Source of the DNA: Panicum virgatum | Taxonomy: Eukaryota; Streptophyta; Magnoliopsida; Poales; Poaceae | DNA: 64,000 nucleotides | Assembly: GCF_016808335.1 (NCBI RefSeq) | Contig: NC_053140.1 | Span: forward strand, 26,220,086-26,284,085 | Direction of reading: 5' to 3' | In this document: positions 45,423 through 57,345 of the stretch, piece after piece | How the letters are laid out: the number at the start of each line of letters is the position of its first letter | Position numbering within the stretch: position 1 is the first letter of the stretch | Translations under genes and position numbers: made by a program | Notes under the pieces: model-generated | What the model was told of the DNA's origin: nothing | The model's database searches: none | Seen by the model: the letters and a program-made list of their open reading frames with translations, nothing else

Positions 45423-48287
45423 ATGGCGCCGAAGAGATCCGCTGCGAAGGGGAAGGTGGACGATGCTGCCGTTGGTGAGGCAGATGTCCATGGGTGGAAA
45501 TCGAGTAAGTGCTCTGATTCCTATCTCTTGAATCTGGTCGAGAGCCATCTTCTTCAGCCCCGGAAAGTGATCCATTGCCGCGGATCGGTGGGGGAATCTT
45601 TTCCTCATGAGGGGGAATCGAATCTGTTGTTTTTCTTCCTCATGTTCTTCGGGGCCTCGGTTTTCCTATTTCTGATTTTTTCCGTGGCCTCCTTCATTAC
45701 TGGGGGGTTCAAGTACATCACTTGACCCCTAATTCCATCCTCCACATCTCTATCTTTGTCCACTTGTGCGAGGCCTTTCTGGGGATTGAGCCCCAATTCG
45801 ATTTGTTTCAATATTTCTTTCATCTAAAACCACATCCCAACGAAGCCAAGGCGGATGTAGTTGGGGGAGCCGGGTTGCAGTTTCGTCAAGGGAGGAAATC
45901 CAATTATATCCCCTATGATTTGAGTGACAAGGTCATCGACTGGAAGTCGATGTGGTTTTATGTTGAAAATCTTTCTTCTTCCCTTCCTCTTCGCACTCCT
46001 GGCCCCCTGTGAAGAAGCCGAATTGGAATTCCAAGGGGAGCGGGGGGGGGACCAAGTTAACTTTCTTCTCGGGGAGATCGAGAGTTTAAAGGCAGAGCAC
46101 CAGATTTGTGGTGCTTCTGTGATTGCAAATTGGTCGATGCACAGGATCCAGGAGCTATAGCGGCCGGTCCTATTTGGCTTTCAGTATGAGGGGGAGATGG
46201 ATCCTTCCCATTATACCCGAACGAAGATTACTGAGGATGATTTGAAGGATCGGGTCTGCTAAAGAACATGCCTGAAGTGGCCAATGTTGTTGGAACTTTC
46301 AGCGCTGCAAGGTGTCCTCGGGAGGTATTGTTTCGAGTAGTCGATTGAAGTATAGTTCGAGTACTTTTTGTCGAGTGGTCCAGTTGATTCGGTATCTTTC
46401 ATGCAGATTAATCCTAAAAACTATCAGAGTAAGCCTCCGCTGCCTGAAGATGTGCCACTGGAGCATACTGACTCAAGTGTGCATCTAACTTCTTTTATCT
46501 TGCATTTCTGTTTGAATATACTGCTGAATCCTTGATTGATCGCAGTTGTGTCTTGTCTGCAGGTCCATCGGGTAGTCGGACGACCGAGACCAGACTGCGG
46601 ATGAGCCGGCGGTTAAGTCCGCGAGGACTCGTAAGCGGAGCGCCGCCTCTGCTGGGAGTAGTGACAGGTGAGTACAGCTTGGTACTTCTTCTGAGCTGTT
46701 GCCTTTTATTGATGGCTTTTTCTTTTTCTCAGGCCTCCATCTTCCTCCAAGAGGCAGGTGGTGGGCTCTATCGTGAGCCCTGTTGATTCAACTCCTGTTG
46801 TGCCGGCAGAGTCTGGAGGAAGTGGCTCTGCTAAAGGGTAGACCGCCTCGGGGCGGACTATTGTCCCGAGGTTTACTTGGGCGAGGAAATTTGTGTTGAA
46901 GCAGTCTCCTCAGTGAGTGTCTGTTGATCGACTTTTTGTATTTGCTCTTCTGATGCTTTGATTGAAGTGTCGAGTACTTCTTTTCTTTTGTAGCAATCCA
47001 GATGCTCTCGGGATTGATGAATCGGAGAAGGGTATTTATGATACCCTTAGGAACATTGCCGAGTTGCCTCCCAGTCCGTCGCGGGTAGGTGATCGGGTGG
47101 TTGATTCGGCTGCCGGGCCGGGGGAGAGTCCTGCGGCTGAGGATGTGAGCAAGGGGTCTTCTGCTGCTGGCACTGGTGAGGGTCTTGAAGTGATCGACTT
47201 ATTTTCTTGTCGAGTTCTGACTTTTGTCTTTGTATGTTTCAGATAAGCAGGCTGAGGTCCGGCCGAAGAGCCCTTCGGCTGCTGGCAATATTGACCTGAT
47301 CCCGCTGGACATGCCGCAGTAGGAAGTGGAGAAGCCAGTCGAGGGGTCGGCTGTTGTGGCCCGGGAGATTCTGGGCTGTCATTCTGCTCTTGTTGTAAGT
47401 AGCTTTTTTGTACTCGAGTGCTTTTTCTTGAGTTGTTGAGTACTTTGTTTTGATCTTGCTTTGCTGGCAGAATCTGGCCAATCAAGTTACTAAGCAGGCC
47501 GAGTTCCTTCGGCAGACTGGTGAGGGTATCCAGCTGACGACTAACCATTCGCTTCAGCTTGAAAAGATGGCTGCTCTTGAGGGGTTTTCTCGGGAGCAGT
47601 CAGAAAAGGTCAGGCTATTGGAGGCCCGGTTGGAGACCTTGGAGCAGGATAATTCTGCTCTAAAGGAGAAGAGCTCCAAGCTACAGGAGAAGGTCAAGGC
47701 TGCTGCCAAGGAGAAGAAAGGTATTTTCTTCCTTCTTCTGTCTCCTTCGAGTAGTTTTCTTCTATTCTCATGTTTTCCCTTCTTTGATAGATCTTAAGAG
47801 CTTGTTATTGCGAAAGGATAACGATGTGACTGATTTGACCAATATTATGTATCATCACGCAGATGCTGTGGAGAAGCTGACGAAGATCAAAGCTGACGTT
47901 GATAAGCAAATGGTCAGTGATATGCAGCAGATCAGAGACTTGGCGGCTGATCGTGATCGGAAGGCTCAGCAGCTGGCTGATCTTGAGGCGGCAGCTCAGG
48001 TAGTTGTCGACATGGTCGAGGATGAAGAGGCTGGTGGCAAGAGTTTGCTGGATCGTCTTCGCGAAGCCCCCCAGTGACTCGGCAGCTTCTTCTCTGATAC
48101 TTCTAGGGATTACTTGGCTCATGCCTTAGGATTAGTTAAATCCTTTCTCCCTTCTGTGAATTTGTCCTTTATTGGCGATGGGGTTGCCATTGGCTGTTCG
48201 GAGGAGAAATTCTCTGAATATGTCGCGGAGATGAAGCTCATCGCTGATAAGGTTATCAGTAGCTTGGAGCCAGCACCAGAGGCTTAA
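45423..48287 (+). pseudogene. Tat2 antisense gene, 'putative gypsy type transposon' domain
   Basis: Starts MAPKRSAAKGK at 45423. The domain is clear from LTPNSILHISIFVHLCEAF to LSDKVIDWKSMWFYVENL and is of the same family as the Tat1 antisense gene. Frames break near 45648 and 46010, with TAG at 46158 and TGA at 48075. Downstream pieces fit exons flanked by AG and GT (for example 47471-47719 and 47793 onward) and encode a Glu/Lys/Leu coiled coil (LLEARLETLEQDNSALKEKS). The last codons are at 48287. Many introns and the coiled-coil tail mirror Tat1. Function unknown. Confidence 0.65.
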
Positions 48288-48399
48288 ACAGTTGTAATAT
48301 CCTCTTGGTTTTTGTGTGGACGGGTGTCCATTAAAGTACTTTTAACATTCTGATTTATATTACTTTCTTTTGAGTAGACGGCCGGTCGGCTGGATGCCT

Positions 48400-49480
48400 T
48401 TGTCATTGGCTGTCTTGATTTGCTTCTTCGAGTACCATAGTATTCGATTTGCTTGTCGTCTCATGGACGAAGTACTTCTTTTGGGGTTTAGAAGCTCTGT
48501 GACTTCTCGAGGTCGAGTGCGTAGCAGTCGATGATTTGTCATCTCTTGGATGACCGAGACTTTGTTGGAGATAGGGAATTTGTCCCGTCCGAGAGTCGAG
48601 TACTGAAGTAGTCAATCAATTGTCGCCTCATGGGCGGAGAGTTCCTCTTGGGAAATAGGGGGTTTGTCCCATCCGTAGATTGAGTACCTTAGGGAGGCAT
48701 GTCCCATCCAGATATCGAGTACCTTAGTAGTCGATTGAGTTGTCTCATGGACAAGAAGAAATCCTCTTGGGATATGGGAAATATGTTCCTCCGAAGGTCG
48801 AGTACCGTGGTAGTCGAAACCTTTGTCATCTCATGGACGAGGTAGTAGAGAACTTGTCTCTGAAGATATGGGAAGCGTGTCCCTCCGAAGGTCGAGTACC
48901 ACAGTAGTCGAGTAAGTTGTCGTCTCATGGACGAGAAAAAGTCTTCTTGAAAAATAAGGAGTACGTCCCGTCCGAAAATTCTCTTGGGAGATAGGGACCA
49001 TGTCCCATCCGGATCTCGAGTACCACAGTAGTTAAGTAGGATGTCGTCTCATGGATGAGAAAGATAGGGAGCTTGTCCCGTCTGGAGATCGAGCACCGAA
49101 GTAGTCGATCAATTGTTGCCTCATGGGCGGAGAGTTCCTCTTGGGAAATAGGGGGCTTGCCCCATCGAGTACCGTAGTAGTGGATTAATTGTCACCTCAT
49201 GGATGAAAAGTTCCTCTTGGGAAATAGGGAGCTTGTCCCATCGAGTACCATAGTAGTCGATTAATTGTCGCCTCATGGACGAAAAGTTCCTCTTGGGAAA
49301 TAGGGAGCTTGCCCCATCGAGTACCATAGTAGTCGATTAATTGTCGCCTCATGGACGAAAAGTTCCTCTTGGGAAATAGGGATCTTGTCCCATTGACTAC
49401 TCGATTCGCCATGCCTTTGACTCTGAGTGAACAAAGAAAGGTTGGTATTCGAGGTAGTCGTAGGAGTAACCGCCCCTTGG
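48400..49480. repeat. Tandem repeat block 1 of Tat2, 76-base period
   Basis: Units starting GTCGATTAATTGTCGCCTCA or variants at 49104, 49180, 49256 and 49332 are exactly 76 apart. Further left, more diverged and longer units (about 100-130 bases) share CCTCATGGACGA and GGGAAATAGGG. Confidence 0.85.
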
Positions 49481-49799
49481 GAGGGGGAGCACATGTCTCT
49501 AGGTTCAACTCCTGGTAGAGAACTCGTCTCTTGGGCCGCAAGGCACATGTCCCTTAGCCCCAGTTACTCGATTCGCCGTGCCTTTTACCTTGAGTGAACA
49601 AATAAAGGTTGGTATTCGAGGTAACTGATGGAGTAAAGACTCCTGAAGAAGTGACCCTTTGGGAGGGTGGAGCTCATGTCTCCGGCGATGAGGTCTTCTT
49701 TTGCAATGCAATCTCGAGGCACTCGATTTCCATTTTGGCCTTTATAGGGCCATTGATCGACTTGAAAATTTCTCTTCTGCCATCTCGAGTGGTTTGGGA

Positions 49800-50235
49800 A
49801 TTGAGTCAGAGCTCGGGCGAACCCATCCTAGCCTTTATTGGGTATAAGACTGGGGGTAAGCCCAATAGATGACTCGGGTCAGAGCTCGGGCAAACCCATC
49901 TTAGTCTTTATTGGGTGTAAGACCGGGGGTGAGCCCAATAGATGACTCTCTTTGATCTCTTCTTTCTGTCAACACGAGTGGTGAACTGGGTCAGAGCTCG
50001 GGCGAACCCATCGTAGCCTTTATTGGGTATAAGACCGGGGGTAAGCCCAATAGATGACTTGAATGCCAGTGTGAGTAGTTTTAGGGTTGAGTCAGAGCTC
50101 GGGCGAACCCATTCTGGCCTTTATTGGGTATAAGACCAGGGGTAAGCCCAATAGATGACTCGAGTCAGAGCTCGGGCGAACCCATCCTAGTCTTTATTGG
50201 GTGTATGACCGGGGGTAGGCCCAATAGATGACTCT
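49800..50235. repeat. Tandem repeat block 2 of Tat2, about 73-base unit
   Basis: GTCAGAGCTCGGGCRAACCC appears at about 49804, 49878, 49990, 50091 and 50163, each followed by CTTTATTGGGT and AGCCCAATAGATGACT. Spacings are 74, 112, 101 and 72. Between blocks 1 and 2 another repeated segment (AACAAATAAAGGTTGGTATT, 49430 and 49600) occurs twice. Confidence 0.85.
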
Positions 50236-50252
50236 CCGGCAAGCTTGATTCT

Positions 50253-51806
50253 TCACTGGAATGGTGTATTGCTCGTGTTGACCTTCTCTTTGATGTCTTT
50301 GTTGGCAGAAGTTGTAGGTGCTCCGAGTGCTTTTCGAAGGGTGTTGCATTGGAAGTTCGAGTGCTTTCCTTTGGGGTGTAGGAAGCATCTTGAATGGATT
50401 TTCTGGTGAGCAGAATCCGTCGTCGTCTGTTTTTGTTGAGAAAGAGGTGCTGCCTTGTCGCGACGTCGTTTTCGCGAATTGTACCCGTAGATGTCAGGTA
50501 TCCGGTAATTAGATGTCAGACTATAGGCTTCGACTTCCTCATGGTCTTCTCCTTTGTTGATGATGATTGTCTTCACGTTGCGGCCAATGTTGATAACATT
50601 GTGCAAGTTGCTGTTCGAGTAGTCGAACGAGTCGCCAAGTTGTTGATGATGCTCTGTCTTGAGAATCATCTTTGGATTGTTGTCTAGATTGTTGTCGAAC
50701 GAGTCGGTTTCTTTTGATGTCCGAAGTCGGGTAGACTTCCTTGTCTTCCTTGATTCGGGGAGAGAGAGTCCGAAAGTGTGTTGAAGAAGGTCTTCGTCAT
50801 ATGGGACGTGATCCGCTGGGGTCCATCCGCCTTCAACTCGAACTGAGAGTTTGTTTATGAATTCGTCGTACTTGTCCAAATTGTCGTTTTCCTCTGAAGA
50901 ATATTTCTGCGGCATGCAGTGATCATCTTGCGTTGTAGGGGAATCTGGGATTTGGACAATGTTACACCAGTGACTCATGTAATCCTTGATTGAAATAGAG
51001 TCTTCTGCAGAGTGGGTTTGTGATAGATGTTGATCCAGCTTTAGCGAATCATTCCACAACTTCTTTGCTTTTGACTGTTCCCAGAGAGCTTCAAGCTTGT
51101 TGGGGTTGTCTGATCCTTCCATGAACAGGTTGATGTCGTGTGACCAGTTAGCTAGTTCATCTTCGGAGATTGGTTCGTCCAATTCCTCGAGATATTTGAC
51201 GAAAGCTTGATCTTGTTCCAGCTCTGCACAGTTGAGAGTCCACTGGTTGGAGTGTTCTTCGAGAGAAGTGTTGAATGTGTCTTCAACTTTCTGGTGGTAT
51301 TGCTTGATTTTTTCATCAATATCATTGATGCTTGAAAAAGTGTTTTTCGACTGCTTCTTTTTGTGAGTACCTTTCTTGAAGCTAGTCTTTGACTTTTTCT
51401 TCTGAAGACTTGGTTCATCCGCCTGGATGCGGTTGGAAAGTGTGGTCTTCCCGTTGGTGTACGTTTCTTGCTTGGGATCTTCCAGTAGTTTCTCCAAGTC
51501 CTCTTCCAATTCGGAGAGTGTCTTGATCTTGATTGCGTCGAATTCGGATTGAATTCAGTCTCCGTTGTTGATGTCCAAAAATCTGATTTCTTTGAGATGA
51601 TCGATGAATTCGTCGAATTCATGGTGTTTTGCGGCTTGCACAGCTTCTGGAAGATCGTGATCGGTTGAGCGGCTTTTGAAACCGCCTGATCCGTCGGCGA
51701 CGAAGATCCAGGATCCGATGTGAAGGGAGGTGCCTTTTTCGAGCGCCAAGTTGTCGTCGAGAGAAGTCATCGGGTTCTTCTGACGATCGTTGGCGAGAGG
51801 CCCCAT
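50253..51806 (-). pseudogene. gag: Tat2 gag-like protein
   Basis: The ATG at 51806-51804 overlaps the primer site region. The frame is open for about 517 codons except for one TGA at 51557-51555. It has a lysine-rich region, a long acidic middle, a short RKRRRDK basic stretch, and a C-terminal zinc-knuckle-like C-x2-H-x4-H-x4-C (from 50387), followed by LRKALGAP as in Tat gag proteins. I do not see a clear capsid domain, so the gag call rests on position, the knuckle and the tail. It is the only sense gene in Tat2. Confidence 0.6.
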
Positions 51807-51817
51807 GGTGGGCGCCA
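51799..51817 (-). other. Tat2 primer-binding site
   Basis: The minus strand reads TGGCGCCCACCATGGGGCC, two bases after the 5' LTR. The gag-like ATG is inside this site. Confidence 0.75.
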
Positions 51818-51819
51818 GC

Positions 51820-52238
51820 TGTCAGTGTTTTACCGTCGGGTTCTCCGAGGGGTATCCCGAGGAGAGTGGTTATGAGTAGGGACTCGCCGAGATTAGAACG
51901 CGATGGTGCAAGGAACACAAGGATTTAGACAGGTTCGGGCCGCCGGAGCGTAATACCCTACGTCCTGTGTGGTTGTTTGTATTCCCTCTGGTATTGTTCC
52001 TCTCCCTTTGGAGGGGTCCCTATTCGCCCTTATATAATCTAGGGGAACAGTGTTACATGGAAATTCTAGTCGAGTCCTGTTGGGATTCTAGTCCGAGACG
52101 TTCGGCTAGTTCCCGAGGTTGTCGACTAATTCTACTCCTATTCGGGTAGATACAAGAGAGGTAGGGCATAACCATGTACTACTCCCTACTCTAGAATATT
52201 TCTTGCCTGTGGGTAGTCCTGTTGCCCCGGGCCTGACA
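51820..52238 (-). repeat. Tat2 5' LTR
   Basis: 419 bases; next to the primer site. Confidence 0.9.
52030..52036 (-). promoter_or_regulatory. Tat2 LTR TATA box candidate
   Basis: Minus strand TATATAA followed by GGGCG, about 210 bases before the LTR's inner end. Confidence 0.5.
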
Positions 52239-52243
52239 TAGGC

Positions 52244-53311
52244 TCATTGTGGAGATTTTTGGTTTTATTGTGAGAGGAATTGTCCAGCGAAGGTGGATAT
52301 CAATAACCATGATAGGTAATTGACATGCCAGACATTTTGAGGCTAGCAAAACAATGGGTACACAAAGGAGAAAGATCGGTAGATGACAAGTACCTTCATT
52401 GAACGGACTCACCATTAGGCAAAGCTCAAAATAACTCAAGATAGCTTATATTGGTTCATATGATAAAAACATTATGGCTCTGGGTAGGACATGTAAACCA
52501 AAGGGGAAATCTTTACATGTTTTATTTTAAAGAAATTTCGAGAGGTTCCCTACCAGAGCTTGCAGTTTTATTCCGATTCAGATCATCTCAAATCTCACAA
52601 CAACTTAGACTTGGAAATCAAGCTCATGCTTCCACTCAAACTAGAATTTTAGTGATATTTCCATGAGCCAACATTTCAAGTACTCAAAGAGTAAAAAGTT
52701 GTACACTAGGTACTTGCAAAGCATGTATAGAGCAACTATTCATCATCTCCATGATAAGAGCTTACATGGATTTCCACACATATGTGCTGGGAGTTTTATT
52801 CAAAGCATGAAACATTTTTTGTGCTCTATTCATTTATTTATTTTTTTATTTTATTTTTTATTTTATTCTTTTTTTAAAGACTCAAACTAACTAATAATTT
52901 TTTTCTAGGACACAAGATGAAAGGATAGGTTGGATGACTTACCTGGATACATTGGAACCTTCCCCAAGCTTGAATGAAGCTCAATAGGTCTGCCATCTTG
53001 GCCGTTTTTTTTTGTATGCAGTGTAAAATGAAAAGAATGCATTTGCGAAAATTTAAACATGCCATGATGTCAAAGGGAAAAAAATTTATGCAAAAAGATA
53101 AACTATCCTATATGCAAATGCAAGAATGGATAACTACCACGTACCTCATGGCAAGGGCTCGAGATTCTTATCCTGAGGGAGACTATCCATATCTTGGGTT
53201 TGGTCATCGTCACCTGATGGAAACGTTGGTGGCGACAATTTCTTCCACCATAGGCAGAGTTACATCGATCTTTTTCTTCCCAAATTCGAGAAATTTCTTA
53301 CGTTGGATATT
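52244..53311 (-). other. Athila A internal region left of the protease
   Basis: About 1.07 kb, AT-rich, with a T/A-rich low-complexity stretch at 52838-52905. RT would be expected here on the minus strand but no RT motif is visible. Confidence 0.55.
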
Positions 53312-54173
53312 TCACTTCGCGTTTCGTTGGTTATAAACCTTAATCTCCTCCTGAGTTCGAAGATTCTCCACGAATTCGATGAGGGTATATGGCTTCTCCA
53401 GCTCTTTCACGGATTCCTTCCTATTGAAACTTCTGATCTGCAAGCATTGTTCATCTTTCGATCTGAATCCGAATCTCTCCTTCTGCCCATTGATGTTGAG
53501 TTGGATTACTCCAACTCTCGCATCAATGTATGCTTTTCTCATACTCAAGAATGGCCTTCCCAATATGAGAGGGGTCTTGGTGTCGACTTCCATGTCGAGA
53601 ATGACAAAATCAACGGGGACAAAGCAATTCCGTATTTTCACCAAAATATTCTCGGCAATCCACATGGGATAACGAACCGATTGGTCCTCCAGCTGCAAAC
53701 ATATGGTAGTAGGAGCAAGCACAAGATGGTTAAGTTTATCATAAATTACCTTTGGCATGACGCTGATGCTTGCTCGCAGATCGCAAAGAGCGTGCTTAAA
53801 GTGTTGAGCTCCGATGGAACATGTGATGGTGGGGCATCCTGGTTTATTCTTCTTCTCCAGGAGCGGGTTGAGTATAGCTGTGCTACACTCACCTGTAAGC
53901 TGCACGACCTTGGTGGTCGGCAGGACCCTCTTATTGCCAAGGATATCCTTGAGATACTTGGCGTACGTGGGAACCTGCACAGTATCAAGAAGTGGTGTGT
54001 TGCCATAAAGCTTCTTAATTACCTTGACGAACTTGCCGAATTGCTCGTCGGCCACCAGCCTCCTTCTCCGCTCTAGAAATGGGAAGGTAGTTGTATCATG
54101 GTACTTTCGGGAAGCCCTAGGGGCTTCCTTGGTGTCTTCCTGGGTAGCAATGTTGTTGGATTCTTCGGCCTCC
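53312..54173 (-). pseudogene. Athila A protease region
   Basis: Minus-strand frame from 54173 to 53312. The segment FGKFVKVIKKLYGNTPLLD, then VPTYAKYLKDIL and GCPTITCSIG, is typical of the Athila gag-protease junction. The protease active site appears as CDLRASISVMP (Asp codon at 53782), with Arg where relatives have Gly, so it is probably inactive. LILGRPFLS marks the C-terminal protease part. Its N-terminal side is cut by the CRM-like LTR at 54174. Confidence 0.75.
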
Positions 54174-55070
54174 TGATGAGGACATGACAAGTATGCATAT
54201 GGGCAAATATGGTGAATGGCATGAAGATGAAGGTGACCTACAAGGTTTTCCAAGTCGAGAAGAAGGTCTAAAGCTTATCCGGTTCGAGTCCCCAAGGTGG
54301 AGGCCCAAAACAACTCAAGTTCGAGTCTACCTCGGAGTCCAGGAGCAGCCCGCACCAAAAATGACGCCCAGGTCGCATACGGAGTCCGTTTTGGACTTTC
54401 TTTATATGGATGGAAAGATAATTTTAAGGACCTTCCAATGGCACTAGTTTGAGGTCGAAATTCATTAGGAATCAACAGGAATTGTCGAAACAATATGACG
54501 TCCAGAATCTGCTAGGGCGCTGCACCGCCGTCTTTTGGGCTATTGTCCCATGTACCGTGTCGGGCCAAGTGGCCCAAGTGGTGGACGCCCCCTTGGCCAC
54601 CACCAGCAACCCTAGGACATCCCTTAGGATATAAACTTAGTAGCCGCCTCCTAGAATAATGGGGATTTGTTTAGTTCTTGTGTTTTCATCGAGAAACAGA
54701 GATTGATTCATTGTAACTGTGGAGACAAGTTCTTTTACAGTGACCCAGGGCCCCAGTTCTTGATCTCCTCCACTGTGTCGATTAGTCCTTTGGAATCGAG
54801 TTCTGGAACCCCTCTTCGATTTGCTTCATCCATATTTGCAATATCAGATTGCGTGTTAACTCTTTCTTGCTTGTGTCCTTCGATTCGCTTGCAGGAAAAG
54901 CCTTCTCGGCGAGGTCAATCAAGTTGTGCTTAGTTGATAACCAACAGAGCAGTGGTGTAACGGTTGCTTGACTTCGAATCGTGCTGATTAGAAGCCGGAT
55001 CGCCAACATCACACACTCCACCAATCGAACTTACCTCTGCCTCTCGTAAGATCAGGCCTACTCCTCATCA
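54174..55070 (+). repeat. Second CRM-like element, 5' LTR
   Basis: 897 bases, TGATGAGGACATG to CTCCTCATCA. The last roughly 430 bases match the LTRs at 38528 and 43522; the first half is different. TATAAA at 54630-54635 sits at the border of the two halves. An open frame (DEDMTSMHMGK onward) enters the LTR start, as in the other copy. Confidence 0.8.
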
Positions 55071-55529
55071 ATTGGTATCAAGATTCCAGGTTGCCCGTGA
55101 GGTATTACCGTGTTTTCCCCTTTAGATTCATTCGTGTTCATCACCTATAGTCCACAAAAAGCTATAAAAAAATTTGTTTCCGCTGTCCTATAACCCCTTT
55201 TGTGCCCCACAATTTTTTAGTTCAGTTTGCTTTGCTAAATTTTAGTCCCTTGTTGTGTCGTTGTGTTTGTCGTGTCTAGATTTTGTTCGTGGTCTAGTGT
55301 CAACTCTTGCTTTTGATTTGCACACAGCATAAGTTATAAAGTGAGAGAGAAAAGAATTTTTTTCCACGACCAGATTTGGTTGCTGCATTTATTGGAGAGA
55401 AGGACAGTCTGAATCGCTTGTATTTGGTTTTCGTTGTTTACTCATAGACAAAAGAGAAAAGAAAAAGGCAAAGGTACAAAAAAAGAAGAAGAAAAAGCCG
55501 CACCAAAAGAAAAAAGAGAGAACAAAGAA

Positions 55530-55561
<32 letters not shown>

Positions 55562-55775
55562 AATTTAGAAGTGCTTGCATCCTTTGTGTCCATGCGCAGT
55601 GCTATATTGTTGCTTGCTTGAACTAGGTCCGAGACGAGTTTAGGCCGGCGACATAGACTAGCTTGTGACTATTTTTCAGTCTTGCAATTCTGAATTGAAA
55701 TTTTGATATTCCTGTTGGCATTTCTTAAGTCAATACCAAGTTTGCGATGACCTTGGTAACAACCTCAGAATTGTC
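55071..55775 (+). other. Second CRM-like element, primer site and leader
   Basis: TGGTATCAAGATT at 55073 is a decayed initiator-Met site. Leader follows, with a GAAA microsatellite at 55529-55563. It is cut at 55776 by Athila B. No gene seen. Confidence 0.65.
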
Positions 55776-57318
55776 TGTTGGCGGTTCTTAGTGCAATCTC
55801 AAGAAATGAGGGCGCCGAACCCGTCCTAGCAACTGCACCCAAGGGGTGCCACTCTCGTGGTATAATCAATACGATTATAGATGGATCCGCAAGCGCACGG
55901 ATATACCGTTGTAGCATTTCACCCGGAGAATAAGGGTATCGTCATTTATTTGTGTCCCAAAGGACGACGGCAGCAAAGGTACTGTACTTAACTTTAACCA
56001 TGACATTGTACCTCAAGCAATAGGCAATACTCTAACAGGGGCAAGTCCAGGTAAATAAAAGCAAGGGTAATGCGTCACAGCACACATCCACACTCCGAGA
56101 GGAAGGAATAAAAGAGAGAAACTATAAAACAAAGGTCTACTCTATCCTACGTTAAGTCAGTTGGAGCTTTAGGCTAGGTTAGGTGTCCTTGTGCTTCTAT
56201 CCAAAGCTGGGGTCATGTTAGATCATGGTTAGGACTATAGGTGCCAGGAAAATGGGATAGCGGGGAGAAGGTCCCGCACCGGAGTACATCCAGTCCCGTT
56301 ACCTCTTTGCATGAACTCCTACACCGAACCCAAACATCGGGGAGTACGCTAAACGCAACACTGCTGTTACGCCGGACGGACATGGCTGTCACCACCTGCC
56401 GTCTACCCCAGTCACACCGTGGAGCACGGTCATATCCGAAGGATCCCACATACCCGAGCACCACGCTCGTGTATGAAGTCACTACTCTAGTGCCCCAGAT
56501 CTCCCACCCTTCGGATGGACGAGTAAAACACTAGAGCAAGCCCGAAAGCACAACAAACCTCTATTCATACCCGGATCATCTGGCCTATCCAAGACCGTAG
56601 CATAACTCATGAACGAACTAAGCATGGATTGATAAACTATCAAGATAGTAAAGCAACCATGCCAAAACTCTATATTATGAATAGAAGTCTGACAAGTCGA
56701 ATACAAAGCCATACTAGGAGCCAAGGATTGCTCAACGACCCAGAGAACGACTTGCTCGCTAAAGAAGAACTAGCCTAGCTCCACTACCTAGCTAAGAGAG
56801 CAAGAGAGAGGAGAGCCTTCTAGTGTGTGTGTGTGTTTGAGGGGGGGGCGAGAGGCCCTATTTATAGCTCTAGAGGTCGGTTTCCTACCAACGCACATAT
56901 AGAAGGTGATCAGGTGCCTTGGCAGCCACTCCTCCTCGAAATGCATCTAGATGGGAGCCAGGCCAGGTTTGGCCGACCCCACCTGGCAGGCCCTCATCCT
57001 TATCCTTATCCTTCTCTAGCAGGCTGACATGTGGGCCCTGATATCTTTCCTTTTATGCATTATGCGTGGCGCGCCCGTTTGCTCTGCCAGATGGGCCCTC
57101 TTTGTAAGGGTGTGATGCCGGATGCGATATTCTGTGTAGTTGTATGGCGTCTGCTGCGTGTTTTAGTCTTATTCCGCTCTTGCTCATCTGAAATGTACAA
57201 AACTCGAAAACAACTGTGGAGCGAGGTTAGTGATACAAATATGTGAGTAAGGCATGCAGTTTTCCTTTATTATTGAGTATAGTTGACGGGTGAAAATGGC
57301 ACTTAAGCACCGTCAACA
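55776..57318 (-). repeat. Athila element B, 3' LTR
   Basis: 1,543 bases; minus strand starts TGTTGACGGTG at 57318, and the left end TGTTGGCGGTTCTTAG parallels the inner end of the Athila C LTR. TATA candidate (minus TATAAATA) at 56859-56866. GT microsatellite at 56823-56836. Confidence 0.75.
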
Positions 57319-57345
57319 ACTCCCCCAAGCTAGCCCTTTGCTCAT
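57319..57345 (-). other. Athila B polypurine tract
   Basis: The minus strand reads AGCTTGGGGGAGT next to the LTR. The element is cut here by Athila C; its remainder lies beyond the window. Confidence 0.7.

Larger units (their letters stand above)
37705..52238 (-). mobile_element. Tat-type non-autonomous element Tat2 with nested CRM-like element
   Basis: Short LTRs (37705-38124 and 51820-52238), TAGGC flanks at 37700-37704 and 52239-52243. Minus order: 5' LTR, primer site, gag-like ORF, two tandem-repeat blocks, an antisense gene, polypurine tract, 3' LTR. There is no PR, RT, RNase H or IN, so it would need enzymes from a relative. I count about 25 differences in 420 bases between LTRs (about 6%). 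Confidence 0.88.

Noticed and set aside
48400..50235. CRISPR-like array
   Set aside because: Units are contiguous and degenerate, with no unique spacers, in a plant retroelement.
53303..54076. Plus-strand 257-aa frame at 53303-54076
   Set aside because: Antisense shadow of the Athila protease region, whose motifs read clearly on the minus strand.
55500..55565. GAAA repeat as a possible functional array
   Set aside because: Simple microsatellite in a leader region; no further structure.
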